Counted from the stretch's first letter, positions 7,917 through 18,095 are shown. The stretch is DNA of 64,000 bases from Cribrihabitans marinus (GCF_900109035.1 NZ_FNYD01000004.1:62001-126000); one strand, 5' to 3'. The notes: generated by a model from the letters alone, not told the origin. Translations and numbers: made by a program.

Positions 7917-10250
7917 ATGACAGTCAAGGAAATCTTCGAGACGATGGATTACGGCCCCGCCCCCGAAAGCGCCGCCGAGGCGCTGGCCTGGCTGGTCGAC
8001 CAGGGCGACCGGTTCGGCCATTTCATCGACGGCGCGTTCACCGCGCCCGGCGACGGGTTCGAGAGCCGCAACCCGGCGGATGGCGAGGTACTGGCGACGC
8101 TCACGCAGGCGACGCAGGCGGATGTGGACGCGGCGGTGACGGCCGCCCGCAAGGCGCAGCCGAAATGGGCCGGGATGGGCGGCGCGGGCCGTGCGCGGTA
8201 TCTCTATGCCATCGCGCGGCTCTTGCAGAAGCACTCGCGCCTGTTCGCGGTTCTGGAAAGCCTCGACAACGGCAAGCCGATCCGCGAGAGCCGCGACATC
8301 GACATCCCCCTGGCGCAGCGGCATTTCTACTACCACGCGGGCATGGCGCAGCTGATGGAGAGCGAGCTGCCCGAGGCCGAGCCGCTGGGCGTCTGCGGGC
8401 AGATCATCCCGTGGAACTTCCCGCTGCTGATGCTGTCCTGGAAGATCGCGCCGGCGCTGGCCATGGGCAATACCGTGGTGCTGAAACCGGCCGAATACAC
8501 CTCGCTGACCGCGTTGTTGTTCGCCGATATCTGCCGGCAGGCCGGGTTGCCCAAGGGCGTGGTGAACATCGTCACCGGCAATGGCGCTGTGGGCGAGATG
8601 ATCGTCGCCGCAGAGGTGGACAAGATCGCCTTTACCGGCTCGACCTCGGTGGGTCGGCGCATCCGCGAGGCGACGGCGGGATCGGGCAAGGAACTGACGC
8701 TCGAGCTGGGCGGCAAGTCGCCCTATATCGTCTTCGACGACGCCGATATCGACAGCGCCATCGAGGGGCTGGTGGACGCGATCTGGTTCAACCAGGGCCA
8801 GGTCTGCTGCGCCGGGTCGCGCCTGCTGGTGCAGGAGGGCATCGCCGAGCGGTTCCACGACAAGCTGCGCGCCCGGATGGACGGCCTGCGCGTCGGCAAC
8901 CCGCTGGACAAATGCATCGACGTGGGCGCGGTGGTGGACCCCGTGCAGTTGCAGACGATCCGCGAACTGGTCGACGGCAACACCGCCGGGCACACCCATC
9001 ACGCCGCCTGCGATCTGCCCGAGAACGGCTGTTTCTATCCGCCGACCCTGATCACCGGGCTGGCGCCGTCGGATCCGCTGATGCAGGAAGAGATCTTTGG
9101 CCCGGTCCTGGTCTCCTGCACGTTCCGCACGCCGGGCGAGGCGGTGGAGCTGGCCAACAACACCCGCTACGGGCTGGCCGCGACGCTGTGGACCGAGAAC
9201 GTGAACCTGGCGCTGGACATCGCGCCCAAGCTGGCCGCGGGCGTCGTCTGGGTCAACGCCACCAACCTGTTCGACGCCGCGGCGGGCTTTGGCGGGGTGC
9301 GCGAAAGCGGCTTCGGCCGTGAAGGCGGCTGGGAGGGGCTGGCGGCCTACACCCGGCCCAAGGGCAAGCGCGCCGCTCTGAAACCGGTCGAGCCGGTCAC
9401 CGGCGACGGTGCCCCGGTGGATCCGATTGACCGCACCGCCAAGCTCTATGTCGGCGGCAAGCAGGCGCGGCCGGATGGCGGCTATTCCCGCCCTGTCTGG
9501 GGCAAGTCGGGCCTGCTGGGTCATGTGGGCCTGGCCAACCGCAAGGACGTGCGCAACGCGGTCGAGGCGGCGGCGGGTGCGGCGGCATGGTCGAAGACCA
9601 CCGGCCATCTGCGCGCGCAGATCCTCTACTACATCGGCGAGAACCTGTCGGCGCGGGCCGACGAGTTCGCCCACCGCATCGACAAAATGACCGGCAAGCG
9701 TGGGGGCGCGGCCGAGGTCGAGGCGTCGATCCAGCGGCTGTTCACCGCCGCTGCCTGGGCCGACAAGTATGACGGCCAGGTGCACGGCGTGCCGATCCGC
9801 GGTGTCGCGCTGGCGATGAAGGAACCGGTGGGCGTTATCGGCGCGCTCTGCGCCGACGAGGCGCCGCTGCTGGGGCTGGTCTCGGCCATGGCACCCGCCG
9901 TCGCCATGGGCAACCGGGTGGTGCTGGCCGCGTCCGAACCCTATCCGCTGGCGGCGACCGATTTCTACCAGGTGCTCGAAACTTCGGACGTGCCGGCGGG
10001 GGTGGTCAACATCCTGACCGGCAGCCATGCCGAGCTGGCGGGACCGCTGGCGAAGCATCTGAATGTCGATGCGGTCTGGAGCTTCTCGTCGTCGGACCTG
10101 TCGGAAGAGATCGAGCGCGCGGCGGCCGGCAACCTGAAACGGACCTGGGTCAACAACGCCACGGCGCTGGACTGGTCGCAGGATCACACGCGCCGGTTCC
10201 TGCAGGCCGCCACGGAGGTCAAAAACGTCTGGGTGCCCTACGGAGAATGA
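7917..10250 (+). CDS. Two-domain aldehyde dehydrogenase, ALDH16 type
   Basis: About 777 residues hold two ALDH modules in tandem, the architecture of family ALDH16. Module 1 is catalytically complete: PWNFP, the general-base E263 in TLELGGKSP, and nucleophile C297 in NQGQVCCAG. Module 2 (from about residue 500, PIDRTAKLYVGGKQARP) is a degenerate copy in which I see no equivalent of the catalytic cysteine loop, so it is probably structural. Bacterial ALDH16 enzymes keep the cysteine that mammalian ALDH16A1 has lost. Position behind deoC suggests acetaldehyde (or another deoxyribose-derived aldehyde) as substrate; that is inference. I chose the ATG at 7917; an in-frame upstream codon at 7899 has no better ribosome-binding site. 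Confidence 0.92.
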   Translation: MTVKEIFETMDYGPAPESAAEALAWLVDQGDRFGHFIDGAFTAPGDGFESRNPADGEVLATLTQATQADVDAAVTAARKAQPKWAGMGGAGRARYLYAIARLLQKHSRLFAVLESLDNGKPIRESRDIDIPLAQRHFYYHAGMAQLMESELPEAEPLGVCGQIIPWNFPLLMLSWKIAPALAMGNTVVLKPAEYTSLTALLFADICRQAGLPKGVVNIVTGNGAVGEMIVAAEVDKIAFTGSTSVGRRIREATAGSGKELTLELGGKSPYIVFDDADIDSAIEGLVDAIWFNQGQVCCAGSRLLVQEGIAERFHDKLRARMDGLRVGNPLDKCIDVGAVVDPVQLQTIRELVDGNTAGHTHHAACDLPENGCFYPPTLITGLAPSDPLMQEEIFGPVLVSCTFRTPGEAVELANNTRYGLAATLWTENVNLALDIAPKLAAGVVWVNATNLFDAAAGFGGVRESGFGREGGWEGLAAYTRPKGKRAALKPVEPVTGDGAPVDPIDRTAKLYVGGKQARPDGGYSRPVWGKSGLLGHVGLANRKDVRNAVEAAAGAAAWSKTTGHLRAQILYYIGENLSARADEFAHRIDKMTGKRGGAAEVEASIQRLFTAAAWADKYDGQVHGVPIRGVALAMKEPVGVIGALCADEAPLLGLVSAMAPAVAMGNRVVLAASEPYPLAATDFYQVLETSDVPAGVVNILTGSHAELAGPLAKHLNVDAVWSFSSSDLSEEIERAAAGNLKRTWVNNATALDWSQDHTRRFLQAATEVKNVWVPYGE

Positions 10251-10274
10251 CCGGATCCCGCACAGGCGCGGGCC

Positions 10275-10700
10275 TCAGACCTTCTCGAACTCCATGCGAT
10301 AGATCACTTCTTCGCCGGTGGCCGGATCGACCCCGGGGGCGCCGCGGATCGACAGGTGCCGCCCGACCAGCGTGAAGGGTCGGGACAGATCGGCCTCCCA
10401 GTTCGGGTTCCAGGCGCGTTCGACGTGGTGGATCACCTGGTCGCCCTGGATGCTGTAACGCGCCACGTAGGCCAGCATCGTGTCGAACAGCCGCGCCTTG
10501 TCGGCCTCGGTCAACGGGCCGCCATTCGCCGGCGGCCGCTCGGCCCGGAACACGGTTGCCATCATGCGCCCGTCCGCGTGATAGGCGATATAGCCCACCG
10601 GGTTGGGCCCCATCGCATCGCTCACCACTCCGGTCGCAACGGCCTCACGGGTCCAGGACCTCATCCGCCAACTGCCGATCAGGTCTCTTGGTTCTGCCAT
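10275..10700 (-). CDS. Lipocalin-like domain protein
   Basis: This is a 141-residue soluble protein beginning MAEPRDLIGSWRMRSW. The GSWR/L start, the NPVGYIAYHADGRM segment and a run of alternating beta-like strands fit the lipocalin-like (lipocalin_5) family of small barrels, whose ligands are mostly unknown. There is no signal peptide, so it is probably cytoplasmic. I chose the ATG at 10698-10700. The reading frame continues upstream but there runs through the M16 gene in a different frame. It is the last gene of a long leftward block, 137 bases after the inactive M16 subunit, and converges on the ALDH16 gene. A function cannot be given. Confidence 0.75.
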   Translation of the reverse strand: MAEPRDLIGSWRMRSWTREAVATGVVSDAMGPNPVGYIAYHADGRMMATVFRAERPPANGGPLTEADKARLFDTMLAYVARYSIQGDQVIHHVERAWNPNWEADLSRPFTLVGRHLSIRGAPGVDPATGEEVIYRMEFEKV

Positions 10701-10837
10701 GTCGGTGCTCCGTGTCCTGGTTCTACCGGAACAAAGCCTAGCACGTCGCGTGGGATCGCCGGGCGCGAATCGCCGGGCCGCCGACCCATTTCTCCGGCCG
10801 ACAGCATCTTCCGACGCTTGACCCATCTCGGCGCGTG

Positions 10838-12154
10838 TCAGCCGTCCAGCCCGGTCGGTTTGCCGACCACGGTGAAATGCAGCCCGTCGGGATCCAGCAA
10901 TTCCCGCGCCACCCGGTTCACCTCGTCCAGCGTGACCGCCTCGACCTTGTCGTTGCGCGTGGCGATGTAGTCGGTCGGCAGGTCGTCCATCTGCATCCCG
11001 ACCATGATCGAGGCGATGCGTCCGTTGCCGTCGAACCGCAACGGATAGGCGCCGGTCAGATAGGTCTTGGCCTGCTCCAGCTCCTCGGCGGTCACGCCCT
11101 CGCGCGCCGTGCGCGACCAGACCTCGCGGATCACCTCGATCGCCTCGGCAATCCGGTCGTTCCCCGAAGCCACCGAGCCCATGTAGACCGAGGCGAGATC
11201 CTTGGGCACGAGGTAGGAATAGACACCATAGGTCAGCCCGCGTTTCTCCCGGACCTCGTTCATCAGCCGACTCTCGAACCCGCCGCCGCCGAGGATGTGG
11301 TTCAGGATGTAGGCAGCGAAGAAGTCCGGGTCGTGCCGGTCGATACCCTTCTGCCCGAACAGCGCGACCGATTGCGGCGTGTCGAACTCGACGATGCTGA
11401 CGCCGCCGTCGATCGTGACATCCGCCTTGCCGGGGATCGGCGCGCCCTCGGCGGGCAGATCGGCCAGCAGCCGGTCCAGCAGCGCGCCCAGCTCTTCGGC
11501 GGTGATGTCGCCGACGGCACCGACATAAAGCCGGTCGCGCGCCAGCACGTCGCGATGGGCTGTCAGGATATCGTCGCGGGTAAGGCCGGTGACGCTCTCG
11601 ATCGTACCCCGTCCGTCGCTGCCATAGGGATGATCGCCATAGGCCATCCTGGAAAACGCCTCGCCGGCGATCTCGTTCGGATCCTTGGCGTCCGAGCGCA
11701 GGCCCGAAATGACCTGGCCCCGCACCCGGTCGACCGCGTCCTGGTCGAAGCGCGGCTGGTGCAACGTGGTATAGAGCAGGTCGATCACCTCGTCGCGGTT
11801 TTCCGTCAGGAACCGCGCCGAGATCGACACGCTGTCGTCGCCGGCATCGTAGTCGAAAGTGGCCGCCAGCGACTCGAGCGCGCGGGCGTAGGCCTGCGCA
11901 TCCATGTCCCCGGCCCCCTCCTCGATCAGGCCGGTCATCAGGTTCACCGCGCCGCGCTTGCCCGGCCGATCCAGCGAGGTGCCGCCCCGGAACCTCAGTT
12001 CCAGCGCCGTGAAGGGGATCGAATGATCCTCGACCAGCCAGGCGTCGATGCCGCCAGGCGAGGTCACTTCCTCGATCTCGATCTCTGCCCATGCGGGCAC
12101 GGCCAGGCCGAGCGCCACCAGGCAAGCGGCAAGCCGCGTCACAAGAACCTTCAT
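10838..12154 (-). CDS. M16 peptidase-like protein lacking the zinc motif (non-catalytic subunit)
   Basis: This 438-residue exported protein of the pitrilysin/insulinase (M16) fold has a signal peptide ending near VPAWA-EI. It keeps the second-half landmark GGGGFESRLMNEVREKRGLTYG but has no HxxEH zinc motif; the equivalent region reads GAVNLMTGLIEEGAG. In M16B proteases a catalytic and a non-catalytic subunit commonly form a heterodimer, with the inactive partner supplying the arginine/tyrosine pocket. The start ATG (12152-12154) overlaps the stop of the catalytic partner by ATGA, with GAGGAGGTGA in front, so the two are translationally coupled. A periplasmic heterodimeric protease is therefore the best inference. 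The substrate is unknown. Confidence 0.88.
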   Translation of the reverse strand: MKVLVTRLAACLVALGLAVPAWAEIEIEEVTSPGGIDAWLVEDHSIPFTALELRFRGGTSLDRPGKRGAVNLMTGLIEEGAGDMDAQAYARALESLAATFDYDAGDDSVSISARFLTENRDEVIDLLYTTLHQPRFDQDAVDRVRGQVISGLRSDAKDPNEIAGEAFSRMAYGDHPYGSDGRGTIESVTGLTRDDILTAHRDVLARDRLYVGAVGDITAEELGALLDRLLADLPAEGAPIPGKADVTIDGGVSIVEFDTPQSVALFGQKGIDRHDPDFFAAYILNHILGGGGFESRLMNEVREKRGLTYGVYSYLVPKDLASVYMGSVASGNDRIAEAIEVIREVWSRTAREGVTAEELEQAKTYLTGAYPLRFDGNGRIASIMVGMQMDDLPTDYIATRNDKVEAVTLDEVNRVARELLDPDGLHFTVVGKPTGLDG

Positions 12155-13491
12155 TGCGTCACCTCCTCGTCGCGCATCAGCCAACCCGTGACCGAGACCT
12201 CGGGCCGCAGCGCCGCGCGTCCGGCGGCAATGATCTGCTCGCCGCTCACGTTCTGGACCAGCTCGGGCCAGGCCTGCACATCCTCTACCCTCAGCCCGCT
12301 GGCCAGCGCCCGGCCATAGCGGTTGCCGATCCGGTCGACATCATCGCGCTCATAGATCTGTTCGGCGCGCAGCTGCATCTTTATACGGTCCAGATCCTCC
12401 TGGTTCACACCCTCCGACAGGAAATCGGCCACGGCGCGATCCATCGCTTCCTCGGCCTCCTGCAGGCTGACCCCTTCGGCCGGCACCACGATCAGGTCGA
12501 AGGTCGTGTCGTCCAGCGAGGTGCCCCGGTAGAAGGCACCGGCATAGACCACCGTGTTGCTGTCGAATTGCAGCTTCTGGTTCAGATACGAGGTCTGTCC
12601 GCCACCCAGCAACTGCGCCAGCAGGTAGAGCGCGGCGGCCGTCTTCTGGTCACCGGAGTCGCGCTCGGGCGCGAGATAGCTGCGCTGCAAATAAGGTTGG
12701 GCCACACGGGCATCGCGGAAGGTCAGCCGCCGCTCGGCAGTCTGCGGCGGCTCCTGCGACCGCACGCGGGGCGGCAGGTCGGTGTTGGCCGGGATCGCCC
12801 CGTAGTGGGTTTCCGCCAGCGCGCGCACCTCCTCGGGATCGACATCGCCGGTCACCACCAGGATCGCGTTGTTGGGCGCGTAGTAGGTCCGGTAGAAGGA
12901 CAGCGCGTCCTCCATGTCCAGCGTCTCCATCTCGTGCCGCCAGCCGATTATCGGAACCCCGTAGCGGTGGTTGAGATACTGCGCCGCGTTCAACTGTTCG
13001 CCGAACAGGGCGCGGGGGTTGTTCTCGGTGCGCTGGTTGCGCTCTTCCAGGATCACCTGACGCTCGGTGGCGATATCGGCCTCGGTCAGGCGGATGTCGC
13101 GCATCCGATCGGCCTCCATCTCCATCATCAGGCCCAGCCGGTCGGCGGCGACGCGCTGGAAATAGGCGGTGTAGTCGTAGGACGTGAAGGCATTGTCGCG
13201 CCCGCCATTGGCCGCCACGGTGGCCGACAACTCACCGGCCTCCATGTCGTCGGTGGCCTTGAACAGCAGGTGCTCGAGGAAATGCGCCACGCCGGACGAT
13301 CCGATCGGCTCGTCCGCCGACCCGGCGCGATACCAGACCATGTGCTGCACGACCGGCACACGATGATCCTCGACCACCACGACCTCCATGCCGTTGTCGA
13401 GCGTGAACGTGGTCACGTCATCGGTTTGCGCCGCCGCGGCAAGCGGCAGAGTGACGGCAAGCGCGGCAGCGCGGGCCAGGGATCGGATCAT
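12151..13491 (-). CDS. M16 family zinc metallopeptidase (catalytic subunit)
   Basis: This exported protease (446 aa) has a signal peptide MIRSLARAAALAVTLPLAAA and the M16 zinc site H70-F-L-E-H74. The third ligand is expected in the ERQVILEERNQR region about 75 residues later. The N-terminal beta-strand pattern (FTLDNGMEVVVVEDHRVPV) and the GGGQTSYLNQKLQ segment are typical. It probably acts in the periplasm on peptides or small proteins, paired with the inactive M16 homologue whose start overlaps its stop. I chose the ATG at 13489-13491 because it begins the signal peptide; translation further upstream is not protein-like. It lies 126 bases downstream of the DUF3035 lipoprotein gene in a long co-directional block. 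Confidence 0.92.
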   Translation of the reverse strand: MIRSLARAAALAVTLPLAAAAQTDDVTTFTLDNGMEVVVVEDHRVPVVQHMVWYRAGSADEPIGSSGVAHFLEHLLFKATDDMEAGELSATVAANGGRDNAFTSYDYTAYFQRVAADRLGLMMEMEADRMRDIRLTEADIATERQVILEERNQRTENNPRALFGEQLNAAQYLNHRYGVPIIGWRHEMETLDMEDALSFYRTYYAPNNAILVVTGDVDPEEVRALAETHYGAIPANTDLPPRVRSQEPPQTAERRLTFRDARVAQPYLQRSYLAPERDSGDQKTAAALYLLAQLLGGGQTSYLNQKLQFDSNTVVYAGAFYRGTSLDDTTFDLIVVPAEGVSLQEAEEAMDRAVADFLSEGVNQEDLDRIKMQLRAEQIYERDDVDRIGNRYGRALASGLRVEDVQAWPELVQNVSGEQIIAAGRAALRPEVSVTGWLMRDEEVTQ

Positions 13492-13617
13492 CCGTCGTCC
13501 TCCGTGCGATGCCCAGGCGGCGCTATGCCGCCTGGGCAGTTCGGTCGGGTTTGCTTCAGCCCTTCTACGTACTATGGACGGTCCCGGTTTCAAGCCGGCC
13601 CACGGAAAGTTGCGGGG

Positions 13618-14130
13618 TCAGTTGTCCGGCGGAGAGGTCGGCGTTTCCGCGCCGGCCTTGCGGAACCGGTCCTGTACGACCCAGGGGTCGATATCCTGGC
13701 GGGCATAGGCCTGCTCGTAGCGGTCGACGCGGAACAGCCGGATATTCGTGAACCGCCCGCGCCGCTTGCGGAACTCGGCGTCTTCCTTGGCCAGAACGGC
13801 CCGCGTGTTGGCCGGCACGCCATAGCGGCTGGCGACATTGACCAGCGCCGCATCGCCCGCCGGAACGCCATTGCCAGCCAGGGCCGAGGCCCGCCCGCCC
13901 AGCGCCTCGACCGCGTCGGCCTGTGGCGTGGGATCGGTCAGGTTGCGCCCGCCGGGCGTGGGCGCGGGCAGGGTCGAGAAATCCTGAGGTTCCGTCAGCG
14001 GCTTGACCGGTGAAATCGCAAACTCGTCCGGGCCGCTTCCGGGCGGGCGTATCACGCGCAGCCCCTGATCGGCACAGCCGGCCAGCGTGGTCGCCGCTGC
14101 GATGACGAAGCCTGTCAACGCTGTCCGCAT
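13618..14130 (-). CDS. DUF3035 family lipoprotein
   Basis: This is a predicted 170-residue lipoprotein with the signal peptide MRTALTGFVIAAATTLAGC. The lipobox TLAGC puts the acylated cysteine at residue 19. The mature part begins with a proline-rich segment (RVIRPPGSGPDEFAIS) and ends with DPWVVQDRFRKAG, both familiar from the DUF3035 (beta-barrel-associated) lipoproteins that sit next to lspA in Rhodobacterales. Its function is not established; the context with exported M16 proteases suggests an envelope role. The start is the ATG at 14128-14130. LspA, which removes lipoprotein signal peptides, is encoded 50 bases upstream. Confidence 0.85.
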   Translation of the reverse strand: MRTALTGFVIAAATTLAGCADQGLRVIRPPGSGPDEFAISPVKPLTEPQDFSTLPAPTPGGRNLTDPTPQADAVEALGGRASALAGNGVPAGDAALVNVASRYGVPANTRAVLAKEDAEFRKRRGRFTNIRLFRVDRYEQAYARQDIDPWVVQDRFRKAGAETPTSPPDN

Positions 14131-14180
14131 GGTCGTCTCCTGCCTGTTCGCCCGCGTTTTAGCCGATTTGACCATCCCCG

Positions 14181-14663
14181 TCACGGGGCCTTTTTCGCGC
14201 CGCGACCATCGAATAGGATCAACCCGATGGCGCCGGCAAAGATGAAGATGTCCGCGACGTTGAACACAAACGGGTTGTCGATGCCGCAGCAGGACATGTT
14301 GAGGAAGTCCAGAACATAGCCGTAGAGCAGCCGGTCGACGACATTGCCCAGCGCCCCGCCGATCAGCAGGCCGGCGCTGATACGCATCCAGACCTTCCCG
14401 CCGCTGCGCCGCAGCCAGATCCAGACGCCAAGGCAGATCGCCAGCGACAGGCCGATCAGGATCCAGCGCGAGGCGTCGCCCGCCTCCTGGAACAGTCCGA
14501 AATTGATCCCGCGATTCTCGCCGTATCGGAAGTTCAGCAGCGGCGGCAGCACGTCGATCGACATGCGCCGGTCGAGTTGCATCACGTGGATCACCGCGTA
14601 TTTGCTCGCCTGATCCAGCACCAGCGCCACCAGCGCGACGGCGTATATCAGCCCCTCCCGCAT
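14181..14663 (-). CDS. lspA: Lipoprotein signal peptidase (signal peptidase II)
   Basis: LspA is the inner-membrane aspartyl peptidase that cleaves prolipoproteins after lipidation. The 160-residue protein has four membrane segments and the two catalytic aspartates D110 ([10 protein letters not shown]) and D138 (FNVADIFIF), plus the conserved [10 protein letters not shown] loop. The ATG overlaps the purH stop by one base (TGATG), indicating coupling. A DUF3035 lipoprotein, a likely substrate, is encoded next. Confidence 0.96.
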   Translation of the reverse strand: MREGLIYAVALVALVLDQASKYAVIHVMQLDRRMSIDVLPPLLNFRYGENRGINFGLFQEAGDASRWILIGLSLAICLGVWIWLRRSGGKVWMRISAGLLIGGALGNVVDRLLYGYVLDFLNMSCCGIDNPFVFNVADIFIFAGAIGLILFDGRGAKKAP

Positions 14664-16252
14664 CAGTGCCGGAAGTGCCGCATGCCGGTGAAGACCATCG
14701 CCAGCCCCGCCTCGTCGGCCGCCGCGATCACCTCGTCGTCGCGCATGGAGCCGCCAGGCTGGATCACGCAGGTCGCGCCGTTGGCGGCGGCCTCGAGCAG
14801 CCCGTCGGGAAACGGAAAGAACGCATCCGATGCCACCGCCGAGCCCTTGGCCAGGCTATCGGGCAGGTCCAGCACCTCGGCCATCCGCTGCGCCTTGACG
14901 CCGGCGATGGTGGCGCTGTCCAGGCGGCTCATCTGGCCGGCGCCGACACCAACGGTCTGGCCGTCCCTGACATAGACGATGGCGTTGGACTTCACATGCT
15001 TGGCGACTTTCCACGCAAACAGCAGATCGCGCATCTGGTCGTCGGTCGGCGCCTTCCTGGTCACGACCTTCAGATCGTCAAGACCGCGATGGCCGACATC
15101 CTTGTCCTGCACCAGCATCCCGCCCGACACCTGCCGCGTGGTCAGGCCGGCATCGCGTGGGTCCGGCAAGGCATCGGTCAGCAGCAGGCGGAGGTTCTTC
15201 TTGGCCGCGAAGGTCTCGATGGCTGACTCCGAGGCGCCGGGGGCGATCACCACCTCGGTGAAGATCCCGGTAATCTCGCGCGCGGTGTCGGCTTCCAGCG
15301 GCATGTTGAGCGCGACGATCCCGCCGAAGGCCGAAGTGCGGTCGCAATCGAATGCTTTTTTGTAGGCCTCTGTCAGCGTCTCCCCACGGGCCACGCCGCA
15401 GGGGTTGGCGTGCTTGATGATCGCCACCGCCGGGCCGTCGCCGGGGGCGAATTCGCTGACCAGTTCGAAGGCCGCGTCAGTGTCGTTGATGTTGTTGTAG
15501 CTCAACGCCTTGCCCTGAACCTGCCGCGCGGTGGCGACGCCGGGCCGGGCGCTGCCATCGACATAGAACGCCGCGCCCTGGTGCGGGTTCTCGCCATAGC
15601 GCAGGGTCTGCGACAGGGTTCCCGCCACCGTCCGGCGGCGCGGCGCGGCGAGCGACAGCGCCTCCGCCATCCAGTTGCTCACCGCCGCGTCATAGGCCGC
15701 AGTCCGGGCATAGGCGGTCTGGGCAAGGGTCTGCCGAAAGGCATAGGTCGTGGCCCCGTCCCGCGCGTCCAGTTCGGCCAGCAGCGGCGCGTAGTCCTCG
15801 ATATCCACGACGACATTGACGAAGGCATGGTTCTTGGCCGCCGCCCGGATCATCGCCGGTCCGCCGATGTCGATATTCTCGACGCAAGTATCGTAATCCG
15901 CGCCTTTGGCCACGGTCTCCTCGAACGGGTAGAGGTTGACGACCAGCAGGTCGATGGCGCCGATCCCGTGCGTCTCCATCGCGGCCACATGCCCGTCATC
16001 GTCGCGCAGCGCCAGCAGCCCGCCATGCACCATCGGGTGCAGCGTCTTGACCCGGCCATCCATCATCTCGGGAAAGCCCGTGACCTCGGCCACGTCACGC
16101 ACCTCCAGCCCCGCCTCGCGCAGCGCCCGTGCCGTCCCGCCGGTGGACAGCAGCTCGACCCCGCGATCGGCCAGCGCACGGCCCAGGTCCGTCAACCCGG
16201 TCTTGTCGGAAACGGAAAGCAGCGCGCGGCGCACCGGATGCAGGTCGGTCAT
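14663..16252 (-). CDS. purH: Bifunctional AICAR transformylase / IMP cyclohydrolase
   Basis: PurH catalyses the last two steps of de novo IMP synthesis in the cytoplasm. The 529-residue length is normal. The N-terminal IMP cyclohydrolase (MGS-like) domain shows [15 protein letters not shown] and [13 protein letters not shown]. The transformylase half contains the folate/catalytic loop [11 protein letters not shown] and ends with [12 protein letters not shown]. The start at 16252 is a clear ATG followed by the usual [13 protein letters not shown]-type sequence. Twenty-three bases separate it from the heparinase-like gene upstream, and lspA follows with a one-base overlap, so it is part of an operon running from rsmB leftwards. 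Confidence 0.96.
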   Translation of the reverse strand: MTDLHPVRRALLSVSDKTGLTDLGRALADRGVELLSTGGTARALREAGLEVRDVAEVTGFPEMMDGRVKTLHPMVHGGLLALRDDDGHVAAMETHGIGAIDLLVVNLYPFEETVAKGADYDTCVENIDIGGPAMIRAAAKNHAFVNVVVDIEDYAPLLAELDARDGATTYAFRQTLAQTAYARTAAYDAAVSNWMAEALSLAAPRRRTVAGTLSQTLRYGENPHQGAAFYVDGSARPGVATARQVQGKALSYNNINDTDAAFELVSEFAPGDGPAVAIIKHANPCGVARGETLTEAYKKAFDCDRTSAFGGIVALNMPLEADTAREITGIFTEVVIAPGASESAIETFAAKKNLRLLLTDALPDPRDAGLTTRQVSGGMLVQDKDVGHRGLDDLKVVTRKAPTDDQMRDLLFAWKVAKHVKSNAIVYVRDGQTVGVGAGQMSRLDSATIAGVKAQRMAEVLDLPDSLAKGSAVASDAFFPFPDGLLEAAANGATCVIQPGGSMRDDEVIAAADEAGLAMVFTGMRHFRH

Positions 16253-16275
16253 GTTGCTGGGGTCCTTTTTGACAG

Positions 16276-18021
16276 TCAGTCGAAGTCGGGTTCATCCCGG
16301 TTCAGGTCTCGAATGGCAATCGCCGTATCCTGCGCCTTGCTCAGAGACCACCGGATGCGCGTCGCATACTCCATCGCGCGGCCGGATAGAACGATCTGTT
16401 TTGTCGCGCGAGGTTTCAGCCGCCCGCGCTCAAGGTAGACGCTGGGTTCCAGCGCCAGCTTGTGCCGCCCGTCATGCCGGAACACCCAGATCTCGCCGCT
16501 TTTCAGCGCCATCGACACCGCCGCCCCGCCCAGGTCCAGCGCCGCGTCGACCTCGGGATGCAGATGCAGGCGGATGTCGAAGCCGACGCCGGACAGGACC
16601 GAGGCATCCAGCGCCCGGTCGAATCGCCGCTTGTCGGAATCCTCCATCGCCAGCAGCATGTCCTCGGCGGCCAGCCCCCGCCCGTCGAAGGCCAACTCCA
16701 GCGTGCGGGCATGGGTCAGCCCGTAGACCGGCACATAGCCGTCATGCCCGCCTTGGAAGCGGAACCCGTCGGTCAGATCGCACAGATCCACCGGCACATC
16801 GCGCGGCCCTTTTATCAGCGCCTCCTGCCCGGTGCCGCGCACCGGCGCTGACAGGCGGGCGCTGGAATACCCGGCCAGGCACAGGGTCGAATGCGAGGGC
16901 GTCGCACGCCCGGCCCGGCGCCATTCGACACCGAAACTGGCCCCCGATCCGCAATTGACGATCAGCGGTCGCCGCCCCGAGGTCAGCTCGAAGGCCAGTG
17001 TGGAGGCGTGGCCATTGTAGGACGCCTTGCCCTGCGGCGGCGCGCCGGCATCCACGATCACGCTGGTGCGCCCGGCGGCGAGGCGGGCGTATCCCATCGC
17101 CAGGCTGTCGCTGCGCACCGGTTTGACCTCGCTGGCGGCCAGCGCATGGTCCAGCCGCCCCTCCAGGCCCCGGCCGCCGCCGTGGAACCGGGCCAGCCCG
17201 CCATCGGCATGGCGCAGCGCGCGCAGGGTCGGCGCGACCCGCTCGATCGCCGCCAGATGGGCCGGCGGCACACCGCGCCCGGCCTCGTGCAGGGCGGCGG
17301 CTGCCCAGATCAGCAGCGTGAACACCTCCAGCAGCTCTTCGGGATTGCGGGTGGGCAGCCCGCCCTGATCGTCGATCTGGCTGTCGCAATCGCGGGCCAG
17401 CGCCCGCACCGCGGGGTCGGCGTAATCCTCCAGCCCCTCAAGCGCCAGCCCGGCATAGATCAACCCCGTCAGCGCCTCGAAGCGCGGCAGGCCCGGTGTC
17501 GCGCCCTTCCAGCGTTTCGACAGGAACCAGGTCTGTTGGGCCAGCGAGCGGAAGAACAGTTTGCTCTGCTGCGAATCGACGCCGCGCAGCAGGAACAGCG
17601 CGTGGTTGATCCAGCGGATCACCCGCCGTCCGGCCAGTTCCGGCGTCCAGCCCGGGCCGCGCCCGTGGCCGTGCTGCGCGATCCAGTCCCACAGCCAGGC
17701 CTGCGCCTTGACCCGCGCCCGCGCGTCGCCCACCGCCGCCAGGTCGTCGAGCCAGACGAAACCATGACGTTCGGCGTCAAACGCGGCATTGGGCGATTTC
17801 ACGTCCCACAGGTTCGCATCGCGCGATTCCACCAGGTACCCGGCAAACAGCAGGTTGCCCGCCACCAGCTGACGACCACGCGCAAACGAGCCGATTGTGC
17901 GCGGCTCGGGTTGCGAGACGAACCCGGTGACGGATTTCTGGCGCCGGCTCCTGCGCGCATAGTAGCGGTTCTGCAACCGCCACCATCGGCCCGCCATGCT
18001 GTCAGGACTGGACATCTGCAC
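16276..18021 (-). CDS. Heparinase II/III family protein
   Basis: This protein of about 581 residues has an all-alpha N-terminal toroid-like half rich in tryptophans ([25 protein letters not shown]) and a C-terminal beta-sandwich half. The second half contains the [22 protein letters not shown] and [10 protein letters not shown] stretch typical of heparinase II/III (polysaccharide lyase-like) proteins. I see no signal peptide; the N terminus is basic and aromatic. In Rhodobacterales a gene of this family regularly sits between rsmB and purH, and its real substrate is not established. Lytic action on a glycan cannot be asserted from sequence alone. A second possible start lies two codons downstream (MSSPDS). 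Confidence 0.82.
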   Translation of the reverse strand: MQMSSPDSMAGRWWRLQNRYYARRSRRQKSVTGFVSQPEPRTIGSFARGRQLVAGNLLFAGYLVESRDANLWDVKSPNAAFDAERHGFVWLDDLAAVGDARARVKAQAWLWDWIAQHGHGRGPGWTPELAGRRVIRWINHALFLLRGVDSQQSKLFFRSLAQQTWFLSKRWKGATPGLPRFEALTGLIYAGLALEGLEDYADPAVRALARDCDSQIDDQGGLPTRNPEELLEVFTLLIWAAAALHEAGRGVPPAHLAAIERVAPTLRALRHADGGLARFHGGGRGLEGRLDHALAASEVKPVRSDSLAMGYARLAAGRTSVIVDAGAPPQGKASYNGHASTLAFELTSGRRPLIVNCGSGASFGVEWRRAGRATPSHSTLCLAGYSSARLSAPVRGTGQEALIKGPRDVPVDLCDLTDGFRFQGGHDGYVPVYGLTHARTLELAFDGRGLAAEDMLLAMEDSDKRRFDRALDASVLSGVGFDIRLHLHPEVDAALDLGGAAVSMALKSGEIWVFRHDGRHKLALEPSVYLERGRLKPRATKQIVLSGRAMEYATRIRWSLSKAQDTAIAIRDLNRDEPDFD

Positions 18022-18095
18022 TGCCTCTCACGCTCTTTGGCGTTTACCCTCAGGATAGCGCCGGCGGGCCGGCAAGTCACCGCCGAAGTCGCGGG

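Noticed and set aside
6864-10187. A 1107-codon open frame on the - strand opposite deoC and the ALDH16 gene
   Set aside because: It reflects GC-rich codon positions of the genuine genes. The translation is arginine/glycine-rich with no domain pattern.
10258-10273. CCCGC-N6-GCGGG hairpin between the convergent ALDH16 and lipocalin-like genes
   Set aside because: Short stem with no T tract. Too weak to call a bidirectional terminator.
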